A stretch of DNA of 64,000 bases from Microbacterium sp. W4I4. Its GTDB lineage: Bacteria > Actinomycetota > Actinomycetes > Actinomycetales > Microbacteriaceae. Of this stretch, positions 15,667-24,002 are shown in pieces (position 1 is the stretch's first letter; each line of letters starts with the position of its first letter). A program made the position numbers and the translations under genes. The notes below the pieces were generated by a model that was given only the letters and a program-made list of their open reading frames with translations, did not search any database and was not told the DNA's origin. The DNA is taken from assembly GCF_030816235.1 (NCBI RefSeq), contig NZ_JAUSXT010000001.1, positions 2,790,001 to 2,854,000 of the forward strand. Reading direction: 5' to 3'.

Positions 15667-17148
15667 ATGACCGCTCCTGCTCGCGTCAGCGCGAACGGGT
15701 GGGGCTGGCGCTACGCGGGCAGGCGCCTGCCCGCGGTCAGCGACGTGTCGTTCACGATCGAGCCCGGTGAGCGGGTGCTGCTGCTGGGAGCATCCGGTGC
15801 CGGCAAGTCGACCCTGCTCGCCGGCCTCGCCGGAGTCCTCGGCGACGCCGAGGAGGGCGAGCGCACCGGGTCCCTCCTGATCGACGGGGTGGCGCCCGAA
15901 GCCGGCCGCGGGGCGGCGAGCGACCCGGCAGGGTCCCGCCGCGGGGTGACCGGACTGGTGCTGCAGGATCCGGATGCCGGGGTCGTGCTGTCGAAGGTCG
16001 GCGACGACGTGGCGTTCGGATGCGAGAACCTCGGCGTGCCCGCCGAGCAGATCCCGGCACGCGTCGCCGAGGCGCTGGACGCGGTGGGGTTGGACGTGCC
16101 ACTCGACCGCGCCACCAAGGCCCTCTCCGGCGGGCAGAAGCAGCGCCTCGCGCTGGCCGGCGTGCTGGCCATGCGACCCGGGCTGCTGCTGCTGGACGAG
16201 CCGACCGCGAACCTCGACCCCGCGGGCGTGCGCGAGGTGCACGACAGCGTGGCGCGGGTGCTGGACGACACCGGTGCGACGCTCATCGTCGTCGAGCATC
16301 GCACCGAGGTCTGGGCGGATCTGCTCACCCGCGTGATCGTGCTCGACGCAGACGGCGGGCTGCTCGCCGACGGGGCGCCCGACGAGGTGTTCGGTCGCTA
16401 CGGCGACGTGCTGGCCGATGCCGGGGTGTGGGTGCCGCACCACGGCTTCCGTCTGCCCGTTCTCGACCGTGTCGACGAGGTGACGGATGCCGTGCTCGTC
16501 ACGGACGCGCTCACGGTGTCGCGCGACGGGCGCAGGCCGGCTCGCTCGGGTCTCGATCTGCAGCTGCCGCGCGGTGCGGCGACAGTGATCACGGGACCGA
16601 ACGGCGTAGGCAAGTCGACGCTCGCGCTCACGCTGGCGGGACTGCTGCCCGAGCGGGACGGCACGGTCATCGCGGCCTCCGATCTGGCGGGGCGCTCCGG
16701 ACGCCGGCCCTGGAAGTGGTCGTCGCGCGAGCTGCTCACCCGTATCGGCACGGTCTTCCAGGAGCCGGAGCATCAGTTCCTGGCGCGTACGCTGCGCGAG
16801 GAGCTCGCGGTGGGCCCGCGCGCGCTGGGCAGGACGGATGCCCAGGTCGACGCGATCGTCGACGACCTGCTGGACCGTCTGCAGCTCGCCCCGCTCGCCC
16901 TCGCGAACCCGTTCACGCTCAGCGGCGGGCAGAAGCGGCGGCTCTCGGTCGCCACCGTGCTCGCTTCCGCGCCGCAGGTGATGGTGCTGGACGAGCCGAC
17001 CTTCGGGCAGGACCGGCGCGGCTGGATCGGGCTGGTGGAACTGCTTCAGGAGGAGATCGCCGCAGGGCGGTCGGTGATCGCGGTCAGTCACGACGAGGCG
17101 GTGGCGCAGCACCTGGGTGGTCTGCACGTCGAGCTGGTGGGCTCGTGA
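15667..17148 (+). CDS. ykoD: ECF transporter ATP-binding protein with two fused ATPase domains
   Basis: A 493-residue protein with two ABC domains in tandem. The first has Walker A GASGAGKST, signature LSGGQKQ and LLLLDEPTANLD. The second has GPNGVGKST, LSGGQKR and MVLDEPTFGQD. It replaces the separate EcfA and EcfA' subunits and powers thiamine-precursor uptake with YkoE and YkoC on the inner face of the membrane. It starts three bases after the ykoE stop and overlaps ykoC by four bases. Confidence 0.92.
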   Translation: MTAPARVSANGWGWRYAGRRLPAVSDVSFTIEPGERVLLLGASGAGKSTLLAGLAGVLGDAEEGERTGSLLIDGVAPEAGRGAASDPAGSRRGVTGLVLQDPDAGVVLSKVGDDVAFGCENLGVPAEQIPARVAEALDAVGLDVPLDRATKALSGGQKQRLALAGVLAMRPGLLLLDEPTANLDPAGVREVHDSVARVLDDTGATLIVVEHRTEVWADLLTRVIVLDADGGLLADGAPDEVFGRYGDVLADAGVWVPHHGFRLPVLDRVDEVTDAVLVTDALTVSRDGRRPARSGLDLQLPRGAATVITGPNGVGKSTLALTLAGLLPERDGTVIAASDLAGRSGRRPWKWSSRELLTRIGTVFQEPEHQFLARTLREELAVGPRALGRTDAQVDAIVDDLLDRLQLAPLALANPFTLSGGQKRRLSVATVLASAPQVMVLDEPTFGQDRRGWIGLVELLQEEIAAGRSVIAVSHDEAVAQHLGGLHVELVGS

Positions 17149-17906
17149 AGGCGGCCTGGCTGGACGGCGTGAACCCCGTCACGAAGATCGTGCTGGCGCT
17201 GCTGCTCTCGGTGCCGCTGTTCGCGTCGATCGACCCGGTCAGCGCGCTGGTGGCGATCGTGCTGCAGCTGCTCTGTCTGCCGCTGACCGGACTCCCGGTG
17301 CTGACGGTGCTGCGGCGGATGCTGCCGATCGCCCTGTTCTCGCCCATCGCCGGTCTGAGCATGCTGCTCTACGCCGACCCGGAGGGGACGGTCTTCTGGC
17401 GGTTCGGCTTCGCGGTGATCAGCGAGGGGTCGATCGAGCTCGCGCTGGCCGTGACGCTGCGTGTGATCGCCCTGGGTCTTCCGACGATCCTGCTGTTCGG
17501 ACGCACCGACCCCACCGAGCTCGGAGACGCCCTTGCGCAGGTGGCGCACCTGCCCAGCCGGTTCGTGCTGGGCGTGCTGGCAGGGACGCGGATGCTGGGC
17601 CTCTTCCTCGACGACTGGCGCACCATGTCGCTGGCGCGCCGCGCCCGCGGTGTAGGCGACCGCGGCGCGGTGAGACGATTCTTCTCGATGGCGTTCGTGC
17701 TGCTCGTGTTCGCCGTGCGGCGCGGCACCAAGCTGGCGATGGCCATGGAGGCGCGCGGTTTCGGCTCCGACATTCCGCGCACCTGGGCGCGTGAGTCCCG
17801 CCTGCATCCGCGAGACGCGGTCGCTCTTCTGGGCGGTGCGGCGATCATGGCCATCGCGATCGCCGCCGCTGTGGCATCCGGTGTCTTCCGGTTCGTCTGG
17901 AGCTGA
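17145..17906 (+). CDS. ykoC: ECF transporter transmembrane (T) component
   Basis: A 253-residue EcfT-family membrane protein. It has the conserved N-terminal region LDGVNPVTKIVLALLLSV and a coupling-helix motif of the A-R-G type (LARRARGVGD), followed by a second Ala-Arg-Gly (AMEARGFGSD). These helices contact the two ATPase domains. The GTG at 17145 overlaps the ykoD stop (GTGA), which sets the start. It is the last gene of the riboswitch-controlled operon; no clear terminator was found in the 70 bases after it. Confidence 0.9.
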   Translation: MKAAWLDGVNPVTKIVLALLLSVPLFASIDPVSALVAIVLQLLCLPLTGLPVLTVLRRMLPIALFSPIAGLSMLLYADPEGTVFWRFGFAVISEGSIELALAVTLRVIALGLPTILLFGRTDPTELGDALAQVAHLPSRFVLGVLAGTRMLGLFLDDWRTMSLARRARGVGDRGAVRRFFSMAFVLLVFAVRRGTKLAMAMEARGFGSDIPRTWARESRLHPRDAVALLGGAAIMAIAIAAAVASGVFRFVWS

Positions 17907-17976
17907 CGGCGACGTGTTCCCGGGGCGCGTCGCTCTGCTCGATGACCTGCGCGCTCTCGTGCACGGACGTCGAGGT

Positions 17977-18675
17977 TCAGGTCGCGTTCCAGAGATCCCG
18001 GTAGTACGCCAGCCGCTCGCGGTCGGGTTCGAGTCCGTAGGCCCCGATGAGCGCGTCCTCCCACCCGGGGCCGTAGTTCCACTCGGTGCTCATGGATGCC
18101 ACGGCGATGTCGGCCCAGCGGTCGCCGACGCCCAGCAGGCCGAGGTCGACATGCGCGAGCCAGCGGCCGTCGTCGTCGACAAGGGTGTTCGGGCAGCAGG
18201 CATCCGCGTGGCAGACCACGAGTCGGTCGATCGGCGGTGCGTCCCGGAACCCCTCCGGCAGTCGGATGCCGCGGCGTGCCGCGTTCGCGATCCTGGCATC
18301 CACGCCCCAGTCCCACTGGCAGTCGTCGACCGGCAGCGCGTCATGCAGCGCGCGGAGCCCTTCTCCGACCGCACGCACCGCGACCTCCGGTCGCTCCCGC
18401 CAGTGCCGATGCACCGCGCTCTCACCGTCGATCGTGGCGGTGACGAGCCACTCGTGCCCGGCATCCTGTCCCTGATCGAGAACCTCGGGCACCCGGATCC
18501 ACCGGCCCGCCCATCGCATCCGCTCCGCCTCATCGAGCATGTTCGACTCGTCTTGGCGTGGTCCCCACTTGATGTGGAACGAATCCCCTGTGGTGGGCGT
18601 CGCGCGGAACGTCAGGCCGCCGTAGTCGTTCGCCCAGACCGGCTCGAGCCGGGCGGCGCCGGCGAGCTCGCGCAC
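17977..18675 (-). CDS. Aminoglycoside 3'-phosphotransferase-like kinase
   Basis: A 232-residue protein of the APH(3') kinase family. The catalytic loop is VVCHADACCPNTL, with His-Ala-Asp where most members have His-Gly-Asp; the catalytic Asp and the Asn are kept. The metal-binding segment is HVDLGLLGVGDRWADIA. GTG 18675 is the only normal start in frame, and it gives a protein about 25 residues shorter than usual. Family-like sequence (EVPARVRELAG) continues upstream in frame without a standard start, so the N terminus may be truncated or mis-started. Resistance activity is not implied; many chromosomal relatives have unknown substrates. Confidence 0.75.
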   Translation of the reverse strand: MRELAGAARLEPVWANDYGGLTFRATPTTGDSFHIKWGPRQDESNMLDEAERMRWAGRWIRVPEVLDQGQDAGHEWLVTATIDGESAVHRHWRERPEVAVRAVGEGLRALHDALPVDDCQWDWGVDARIANAARRGIRLPEGFRDAPPIDRLVVCHADACCPNTLVDDDGRWLAHVDLGLLGVGDRWADIAVASMSTEWNYGPGWEDALIGAYGLEPDRERLAYYRDLWNAT

Positions 18676-18736
18676 GCGCGCAGGAACTTCCGCGGGAGAC
18701 GTCGGGATGGATATGCATCCATCCTGACCCCTCGCG

Positions 18737-18763
18737 GCCTCGGCGGCGCTCAGCCGCCGAGGC
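18737..18763. repeat. 11-bp perfect hairpin between divergent genes
   Basis: GCCTCGGCGGC / GCCGCCGAGGC with a 5-base loop. It lies just upstream of the epimerase promoter and is wrongly placed to terminate either neighbour. It may be an operator or cruciform. Confidence 0.45.
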
Positions 18764-18774
18764 GACCGCCTCGA

Positions 18775-18780
18775 TAGAGT
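18775..18780 (+). promoter_or_regulatory. Leaderless promoter -10 box for the epimerase gene
   Basis: TAGAGT followed by seven bases and ATG 18788. No Shine-Dalgarno sequence is present. Confidence 0.55.
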
Positions 18781-18787
18781 TCAGAAC

Positions 18788-19759
18788 ATGGCTGTGAAGG
18801 TGCTGTTCATCGGTGGGACCGGGATCATCTCATCGGCAGCGAGTGCGCTCGCCGCCGAACGCGGCATGGAGGTGACGCTCTTGAATCGTGGGCGCTCCCG
18901 CCGCGCGGCTGCAGACGGCATCGAGGTGCTGACGGCGGACTTCTCGGATGATGCTGCCGTCGATGCGGCGCTCGCCGGTCGGGAGTTCGACGTGGTCGTG
19001 GACATGATCGCCTTCACCCCCGACCAGGTGCAGCGCGACATCGATCGCTTCGAGGGCCGCACCGGCCAATACGTCTTCATCAGCTCGGCATCCGCCTACC
19101 AGAAGCCGGTCGCGCGCCTGCCGATCACCGAATCGACTCCGCTGCGCAATCCTTTCTGGCAGTACTCCCGCGACAAGATCGCCGGCGAGGAGCTGCTCGC
19201 CACGGCCTACCGCGAGCGGGGCTTCCCCGTGACGATCGTGCGCCCCTCGCACACCTACGACAAGTGGACGATCCCCGCATTCGGCGGCTGGACGGCGATC
19301 GACCGCATCCGTCGCGGCGAGGAGATCGTCGTGCACGGCGACGGCACCTCGCTGTGGACCCTCACCCACGCCGCCGACCTCGCAGTCGGATTCGTGGGGC
19401 TCCTCGGCAACCCGCTCGCCTACGGCGACACCTTCCAGATCACCAGTGACTTCGTCTACACCTGGAACGAGATCTACTCGATCCTCGGACGTGCCGCCGG
19501 CGCCGAGCCGAAGCTCCGGCACGCCACCACCGACGCGATCGAGCGGGCGCTGCCGGACCGCGCCGGCCAGCTCGCCGGTGACATGGCGCACTCGGTGGTC
19601 TTCGACAACACCAAGATCCGGCGCCTGGTGCCGGACTTCAACCCCGTCATCGCCTTCCATCACGCTGCCGCCGAGATCATCGAGTGGCACGACGCGCACC
19701 CCGAGCTGCAGCGGGTGGATCCGGTACTGGCTGCGGCCTGGGACGGACTCCTCAATTAG
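18788..19759 (+). CDS. NAD-dependent epimerase/dehydratase family protein
   Basis: A 323-residue extended SDR. The nucleotide-binding turn is GGTGIIS, a variation on GxxGxxG in which the last Gly is Ser, as in CSP41/NmrA-like atypical members. The catalytic-type Tyr and Lys are in YSRDK, and a Ser-rich strand FISSASAY precedes them. The substrate cannot be read; a sugar-nucleotide role is only one possibility because the divergent GGTGIIS turn is shared with RNA-binding and regulatory SDR-like proteins. It stands alone, with a leaderless-type promoter, and is convergent with the DUF488 gene after a 14-bp gap. Confidence 0.8.
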   Translation: MAVKVLFIGGTGIISSAASALAAERGMEVTLLNRGRSRRAAADGIEVLTADFSDDAAVDAALAGREFDVVVDMIAFTPDQVQRDIDRFEGRTGQYVFISSASAYQKPVARLPITESTPLRNPFWQYSRDKIAGEELLATAYRERGFPVTIVRPSHTYDKWTIPAFGGWTAIDRIRRGEEIVVHGDGTSLWTLTHAADLAVGFVGLLGNPLAYGDTFQITSDFVYTWNEIYSILGRAAGAEPKLRHATTDAIERALPDRAGQLAGDMAHSVVFDNTKIRRLVPDFNPVIAFHHAAAEIIEWHDAHPELQRVDPVLAAAWDGLLN

Positions 19760-19773
19760 ACGACGGCCGACGG

Positions 19774-20136
19774 CTACTCCAGCAGCCGCCTCAGCACGCC
19801 CTCGAGCACCACGGCATGGTTGTGCTCGGTGTCGTGCAGGGCGTACACGAGGGTCACGACCGGGCGCCCCTGCAGCTCCTCGACCAGCTCCTGCAGCGCC
19901 TTGGCGCTCTCCTTCTCCAGCTGCGCGCGGTAGCGTTCGGCATTGACCTCGAAATCGGCATCCGGAGCTGCGTGCCAGACGCGACGCAGCTCGGTGCTCG
20001 GAGCGACATCCTTGGCCCACAGGTCGATGGCCGCCTGCTCCTTGGAGACGCCGCGCGGCCAGAGCCGGTCGATCAGGACACGGAACCCGTCATCGGCTGA
20101 GGCGTTGTCGTAGGCTCGTTTCCGACGCAGTTCCAT
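19774..20136 (-). CDS. DUF488 family protein (YeaO-like)
   Basis: A 120-residue soluble protein with the family signature [16 protein letters not shown] near the N terminus and a C-terminal [18 protein letters not shown]. It matches the DUF488/YeaO family in length and motifs. The biochemical role of that family is not established. A GGAG sequence lies just upstream of the ATG, and GATGCT six bases before it could be a weak leaderless -10 box. Confidence 0.85.
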   Translation of the reverse strand: MELRRKRAYDNASADDGFRVLIDRLWPRGVSKEQAAIDLWAKDVAPSTELRRVWHAAPDADFEVNAERYRAQLEKESAKALQELVEELQGRPVVTLVYALHDTEHNHAVVLEGVLRRLLE

Positions 20137-20192
20137 GTCTCCAGCATCCTCCCGGCGGACAGGCGCCGCCAGGCGAGAAACTCAGAATCATC

Positions 20193-20198
20193 TATGCT
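20193..20198 (+). promoter_or_regulatory. Probable -10 box for the SDR gene pair
   Basis: TATGCT, 58 bases before ATG 20257, would give a short leader carrying the AAGGAG Shine-Dalgarno at about 20246. No convincing -35 box was seen. Confidence 0.35.
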
Positions 20199-20256
20199 GA
20201 GACCCAGTCGCACACACCTGCCCCGGGGCAGGCGCAGTCCGTTCGAAGGAGAACAC

Positions 20257-21018
20257 ATGCAGATCACGGGACAGGGCGCGCTCATCACGGGCGGCGCCAG
20301 CGGACTCGGGCTCGCGACCGCTCGCCGACTCGCCGCCGCGGGCGCGCAGGTCACCATCGTCGACCTGCCGAACTCCGCAGGCTCCGAGATCGCAGCCGAG
20401 CTGGGTGGCGTCTTCGCCCCCGCGGACGTGACCAGCGCCGAGCAGGTTGCGGCGGCCGTGGCATCCGCTCAGGCGATCGCGCCGCTGCGCGTGGTCGTGA
20501 ACTGCGCCGGCATCGCCCCGCCCGCCAAGGTGCTGGACCGCGACGGCAACCCCGCCGACCTCGACGCGTTCGAGCGGGTCATCCGCATCAACCTCGTCGG
20601 CACGTTCAACGTGATCTCGCAGGCCTCCGCGGTCATCGCGCAGAACGAGCCGACCGACGGAGGCGACCGCGGCGTGATCGTCAGCACCGCCAGCGTCGCG
20701 GCGTTCGACGGTCAGATCGGCCAGCCCGCCTACTCGGCGTCCAAGGGCGGCGTGCATGCGATGACCCTGCCGATCGCGCGGGAGCTTGCGCGTCACGGCA
20801 TCCGGGTGTGCACCATCGCCCCCGGCATCATGGAGACCCCGATGCTCGCCGGCCTCCCGCAGGCCGCGCAGGACTCCCTCGGGCAGCAGGTCCCGTACCC
20901 CTCGCGCCTGGGCCGCCCCGACGAATATGCCGCCCTCGTCGAGCACATCGTCGCCAACGACTACCTCAACGGCGAGACCATCCGCCTCGACGGCGCCATC
21001 CGCATGGCACCGAAGTGA
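20257..21018 (+). CDS. SDR dehydrogenase, 3-hydroxyacyl-CoA (HSD17B10-like) type
   Basis: A 253-residue classical short-chain dehydrogenase: cofactor motif [17 protein letters not shown] (NAG-type), catalytic Ser in [15 protein letters not shown] and YSASKGG. The FDGQ(I/L)GQPAYSASK stretch and the C-terminal RLDGAIRM are typical of type II 3-hydroxyacyl-CoA / 2-methyl-3-hydroxybutyryl-CoA dehydrogenases used in fatty-acid or isoleucine breakdown. AAGGAG lies six bases before the ATG. The next SDR gene starts 23 bases downstream, so the two are probably co-transcribed. Confidence 0.85.
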   Translation: MQITGQGALITGGASGLGLATARRLAAAGAQVTIVDLPNSAGSEIAAELGGVFAPADVTSAEQVAAAVASAQAIAPLRVVVNCAGIAPPAKVLDRDGNPADLDAFERVIRINLVGTFNVISQASAVIAQNEPTDGGDRGVIVSTASVAAFDGQIGQPAYSASKGGVHAMTLPIARELARHGIRVCTIAPGIMETPMLAGLPQAAQDSLGQQVPYPSRLGRPDEYAALVEHIVANDYLNGETIRLDGAIRMAPK

Positions 21019-21041
21019 ACCCGCGCGTCCAAGGAGACACC

Positions 21042-21872
21042 ATGTCACTCGCCGGAAAGACCATCCTGATGTCGGGCGGCAGCCGCGGCATCGGCCTCGC
21101 CATCGCTCTGCGCGCCGCCGCCGACGGGGCGAACATCGCGATGCTCGCCAAGACCGACACCCCGCATCCCAAGCTCGAGGGCACCGTGCACTCCGCCGCC
21201 GATGCGATCCGCGCGGCCGGCGGCCAGGCGCTGCCGATCGTCGGCGACGTGCGCGACGACGACGACATCACGGGTGCCGTGCTCAAGGCGCAGGGGGAGT
21301 TCGGCGGCGTCGACATCGTCATCAACAACGCCAGCGTCATCGACCTGTCGCGCTCGGCCGACCTCGCCGCGAAGAAGTACGACCTCATGCAGGACGTCAA
21401 CGTGCGCGGCACCTTCATGCTGTCCCGCGCGGCCGTGCCACTTCTGATGGAGGCGGAGAACCCGCACATCCTCTCGCTCTCGCCGCCGCTGAACATCACG
21501 CCGAAGTGGCTGGGCGCGCACACCGGGTACACGCTCGCGAAGTACGGCATGACGATGGCGACCCTGGGCCTGGCAGCCGAGTTCGCGGATGCCGGGATCG
21601 CCGCGAACACGCTGTGGCCGCGCACCACGATCGCCACCGCCGCCGTGCAGAACCTGCTCGGCGGGGACCGCGTGATGGCAGCCAGCCGCACCGCCGACAT
21701 CTACGCGGATGCCGCCTACGCGGTGCTCACCAAGACCGCCCGGGGATACACCGGTCAGTCGCTGATCGTGGAGGACGTGCTGGAGGCCGACGGCGTCACC
21801 GACTTCTCGAAGTACGCGGCTGTCCCCGGCACTCCGGACGACAGGATGTTCCCGGACATCTTCCTGGACTGA
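21042..21872 (+). CDS. SDR family oxidoreductase, HSDL2-like
   Basis: A 276-residue short-chain dehydrogenase. It has MSGGSRGIG for cofactor binding, INNASV, a catalytic region in which Ser is in LSLSPPLN and Tyr/Lys are in YTLAKYGM, and the HSDL2-family motifs ITPKWLGAHTGYT and ANTLWPRT. The LSPP sequence and the AKTDTPHPKL insert after the cofactor motif are typical of HSDL2 and citronellol/citronellal dehydrogenase relatives, suggesting a lipid or branched aldehyde substrate. AAGGAG precedes the ATG. A long inverted repeat lies just downstream. Confidence 0.85.
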   Translation: MSLAGKTILMSGGSRGIGLAIALRAAADGANIAMLAKTDTPHPKLEGTVHSAADAIRAAGGQALPIVGDVRDDDDITGAVLKAQGEFGGVDIVINNASVIDLSRSADLAAKKYDLMQDVNVRGTFMLSRAAVPLLMEAENPHILSLSPPLNITPKWLGAHTGYTLAKYGMTMATLGLAAEFADAGIAANTLWPRTTIATAAVQNLLGGDRVMAASRTADIYADAAYAVLTKTARGYTGQSLIVEDVLEADGVTDFSKYAAVPGTPDDRMFPDIFLD

Positions 21873-21906
21873 CGCCCGGCGGGGTCTGGATGGGCGGGCA
21901 CCCGGA

Positions 21907-21971
21907 GCGTTCAGGTCGCAATCGGTGCCGCTTTCCCGTCCGCTTTCCGGCATGGATCGCGACCTGAACGC
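21907..21971. terminator. Large inverted repeat, probable bidirectional terminator
   Basis: 24-bp arms (21907-21930 and 21948-21971) pair at 21 of 24 positions around a 17-base loop. It fills the gap between two convergent genes. The right arm starts two bases before the stop codon of the TauE-type gene. Confidence 0.6.
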
Positions 21972-21972
21972 G

Positions 21973-22704
21973 TCAGAACAGCAGGTACACAGCGCCGAGC
22001 ACCGTCAGCACGATCACGAGACGGTCGAAGAGCTGCTGCGGCATCCGCTTGGCCAGGCGGATGCCGATCAGTGCGCCGATCACGACCAGCGGGGCGAGCA
22101 CCAGGTCCATCAGCAGCACGGACGGGGTGAACAGTCCGAGGCCGGCGAGGAAGGGCACCTTCACGAGGTTCACGATCGCGAAGAACCAGGCAGAGGTGCC
22201 CAGGAAGACCTTGACGGGCGTGCGCGTCGCGAGGAAGTACATCGACATGACCGGCCCGCCGGAGTTGGCGACCATGGTCGTGAAGCCCGCGAGAGCGCCA
22301 TAGCTCCCGGCGACGATCGGGCCGGATGCCGCGCCGGGTGAACGCCACCGTCGCCACAGTGTGATCGCGATCATCGCCAGCAGGATGATGGCGATCGTCC
22401 GGCGCACGATCGCATCGTCGCTCCAGGCGAGGAACAGGAATCCGGCGACGAGCCCCGCGACCACGGCCGGGGCGAGTCGCAGCAGCGTGGGCCAGTGCGC
22501 GTGCCGCCGGTACACGATGAGCGCGAACACGTCGCCGACCATGAAGAGCAGCAGCGTCGCCGCGGTCGACGGGCGCGCGGGCAGGACGGCCGCCATCATC
22601 ACCACCGAGAGGGTGGCGCTGCCTGGGATCGCGGTCTTGCCCAGCCCGGCGACCAGCGCGGCGAGGGCGAGCAGCGCCCACGCCCACGGTGCGAGGTCGA
22701 TCAC
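21973..22704 (-). CDS. TauE/SafE family membrane permease
   Basis: A 243-residue integral membrane protein with about seven or eight hydrophobic segments (WALLALAALVAGLGKTAIPG, LAPAVVAGLVAGFLFL, IAIILLAMIAITLW, LAPLVVIGALIGIRLAKRM). The repeated Gly-Lys-Thr N-terminal motif and the central GFTTMVANSGGPVMSMYF are typical of TauE/SafE anion exporters. These carry sulfite, sulfoacetate or other organic anions, but the substrate here is unknown. GTG 22704 has a TAGGAT -10 box (22711-22716) six bases upstream, so it may have its own leaderless transcript besides read-through from the aldolase gene 36 bp away. Confidence 0.85.
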   Translation of the reverse strand: MIDLAPWAWALLALAALVAGLGKTAIPGSATLSVVMMAAVLPARPSTAATLLLFMVGDVFALIVYRRHAHWPTLLRLAPAVVAGLVAGFLFLAWSDDAIVRRTIAIILLAMIAITLWRRWRSPGAASGPIVAGSYGALAGFTTMVANSGGPVMSMYFLATRTPVKVFLGTSAWFFAIVNLVKVPFLAGLGLFTPSVLLMDLVLAPLVVIGALIGIRLAKRMPQQLFDRLVIVLTVLGAVYLLF

Positions 22705-22710
22705 CTCTGA

Positions 22711-22716
22711 ATCCTA
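22711..22716 (-). promoter_or_regulatory. Leaderless promoter -10 box for the TauE-type permease gene
   Basis: On the minus strand TAGGAT, six bases, then GTG 22704. Confidence 0.45.
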
Positions 22717-22739
22717 TGCGCCGCGTCGGTGCTGCCGCG

Positions 22740-23378
22740 TCACCCGCGGGCAGCCGCCAGTGCGGACGCGAAGCGCGCCGCGCGGGCCTCGAGGTCGGCC
22801 CAGTCGGATGCCGCGACGGATGCCGAGTTCGCCAGGTCGCCGCCTGCGCCGACCGCCACCGCGCCGGCGGTGAACCAGTCGGCCAGGTTGTCGGGCTTGA
22901 CGCCGCCGGTGGGCATGAGCGGAGCATCCGGGAAGGGTCCGCGCAGTGCGCCCAGGTAGGAAGGGCCGCCGAGGGATGCGGGAAAGATCTTCACGACATC
23001 GACGCCCAAGTCGAGAGCGACCATGACCTCGGTCGGAGTGAGCGCGCCGGTCATGACGACCCGGTCGGTGTCAAGCATGGCCCGCGTGAGATCGGGAACC
23101 GTACCGGGGCTCACGAGGAACTCGGCACCCGCGTCCGCAGCGGCAGCCGCCTGCTCGGGCGTGGTGACCGTGCCGGCGCCGATGTACGCGCGCTCGCCGT
23201 GGCGGGCGATCAGCTCGCGGATCACCGCGGGCGCATCGGGAGTCGAGTAGGTGACCTCGATGCCGGGGATGCCGCCGCGGATGATCGCATCGGCGGCGTC
23301 CAGCGCGGACTCGGGAGACGGGGCGCGCAGAACGGCGAGGACGCCGGCAGAACGGACGGGGGCGAGGCGGTCGGTCAT
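22740..23378 (-). CDS. eda: 2-dehydro-3-deoxy-phosphogluconate (KDPG) aldolase
   Basis: A 212-residue class I aldolase that cleaves KDPG (or the galactonate analogue) into pyruvate and glyceraldehyde-3-phosphate. Motifs: GIPGIEVTYSTPDA with the catalytic Glu, YIGAGTVTTPEQ, and the Schiff-base Lys in VDVVKIFPA, then LMPTGGVKPDNL for phosphate binding. ATG 23378 with an AAGGAG site is preferred over an in-frame ATG 30 bases upstream. No edd or gluconate kinase gene is nearby. A TGTAATTACA palindrome lies upstream. Confidence 0.9.
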   Translation of the reverse strand: MTDRLAPVRSAGVLAVLRAPSPESALDAADAIIRGGIPGIEVTYSTPDAPAVIRELIARHGERAYIGAGTVTTPEQAAAAADAGAEFLVSPGTVPDLTRAMLDTDRVVMTGALTPTEVMVALDLGVDVVKIFPASLGGPSYLGALRGPFPDAPLMPTGGVKPDNLADWFTAGAVAVGAGGDLANSASVAASDWADLEARAARFASALAAARG

Positions 23379-23425
23379 GAGGGCTCCTTGCTCGGGGTGC
23401 CCGCTCATTCTTGCCGATCTGCGCC

Positions 23426-23435
23426 TGTAATTACA
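23426..23435. promoter_or_regulatory. Operator-like palindrome upstream of eda
   Basis: TGTAATTACA, a perfect 10-bp palindrome 48 bases before the eda ATG, stands out as AT-rich in this GC-rich region. It could bind a GntR- or IclR-type sugar-acid regulator; none is encoded next to it. Confidence 0.45.
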
Positions 23436-23487
23436 AGTTGCATCGGCCTGTCTGAGAACGCACGGGGAGTGCGCCCGGTGTCCGAAT

Positions 23488-23919
23488 CTAAAGGACTCGC
23501 AACTCGGTCACGGCCGCGAACAACTTGTCGCCATCTGGCGTGTGTGCGGTGGCGTTGACGGTGATCTCGAAGCCCTCGACGGGCACTGCCGGGTCGAAGG
23601 GCCAGTCTCCGTTGAAAGCAACCACCCAGCGCCCACCAGTCTGATCCAGGTTTCTGGGGCCGAGAGTCGGGATCCACATGGCACCGTTGAGGACCAGATC
23701 CCACGTCGTCGCGTTCAGGTCGGCTTCCGTCACGCCTTCCATCCGGAAAAGAACGCCGAACGACCCCCCTTGCACGTACGAGGACTCCGTCGACGTCACC
23801 ACCCATTCACCGGTGGTCGACGCAGCGCTAGCGGGAATCGCTGCTGCGGCAGCAACGATGGGAACCGACCACCCGCCTGCCTTGACGAAACTGCGTCGGG
23901 TGATGTGCTTGTCAGTCAT
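23488..23919 (-). CDS. Tat-exported small hypothetical protein
   Basis: A 143-residue protein with a twin-arginine signal (TRRSFVKAGG), a hydrophobic core (VPIVAAAAAIPASA) and an AxA cleavage site near residue 33. The mature part is about 110 residues, beta-rich and Trp-containing (TTWDLVLNGAMWIP, EGFEITVNATAHT). No family is recognised. GGAAGG lies before the ATG. Base composition is visibly lower in GC than its neighbours and codon choice is more relaxed, which may point to recent acquisition. It sits alone between the eda gene and the Gfo/Idh operon, all on the minus strand. Confidence 0.7.
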   Translation of the reverse strand: MTDKHITRRSFVKAGGWSVPIVAAAAAIPASAASTTGEWVVTSTESSYVQGGSFGVLFRMEGVTEADLNATTWDLVLNGAMWIPTLGPRNLDQTGGRWVVAFNGDWPFDPAVPVEGFEITVNATAHTPDGDKLFAAVTELRVL

Positions 23920-24002
23920 CAGTCACCTTCCAATACATCGGTTCCTCATCGACCCTAAAGCCTCGGCGCGCACGGCGTCGAGAGGCGGAACGTGGAAGGC
24001 CG

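Noticed and set aside
16020..17144. Upstream extension of the EcfT frame across the ATPase gene
   Set aside because: The extension is antisense-like Arg-rich sequence overlapping ykoD; EcfT homology starts at GTG 17145.
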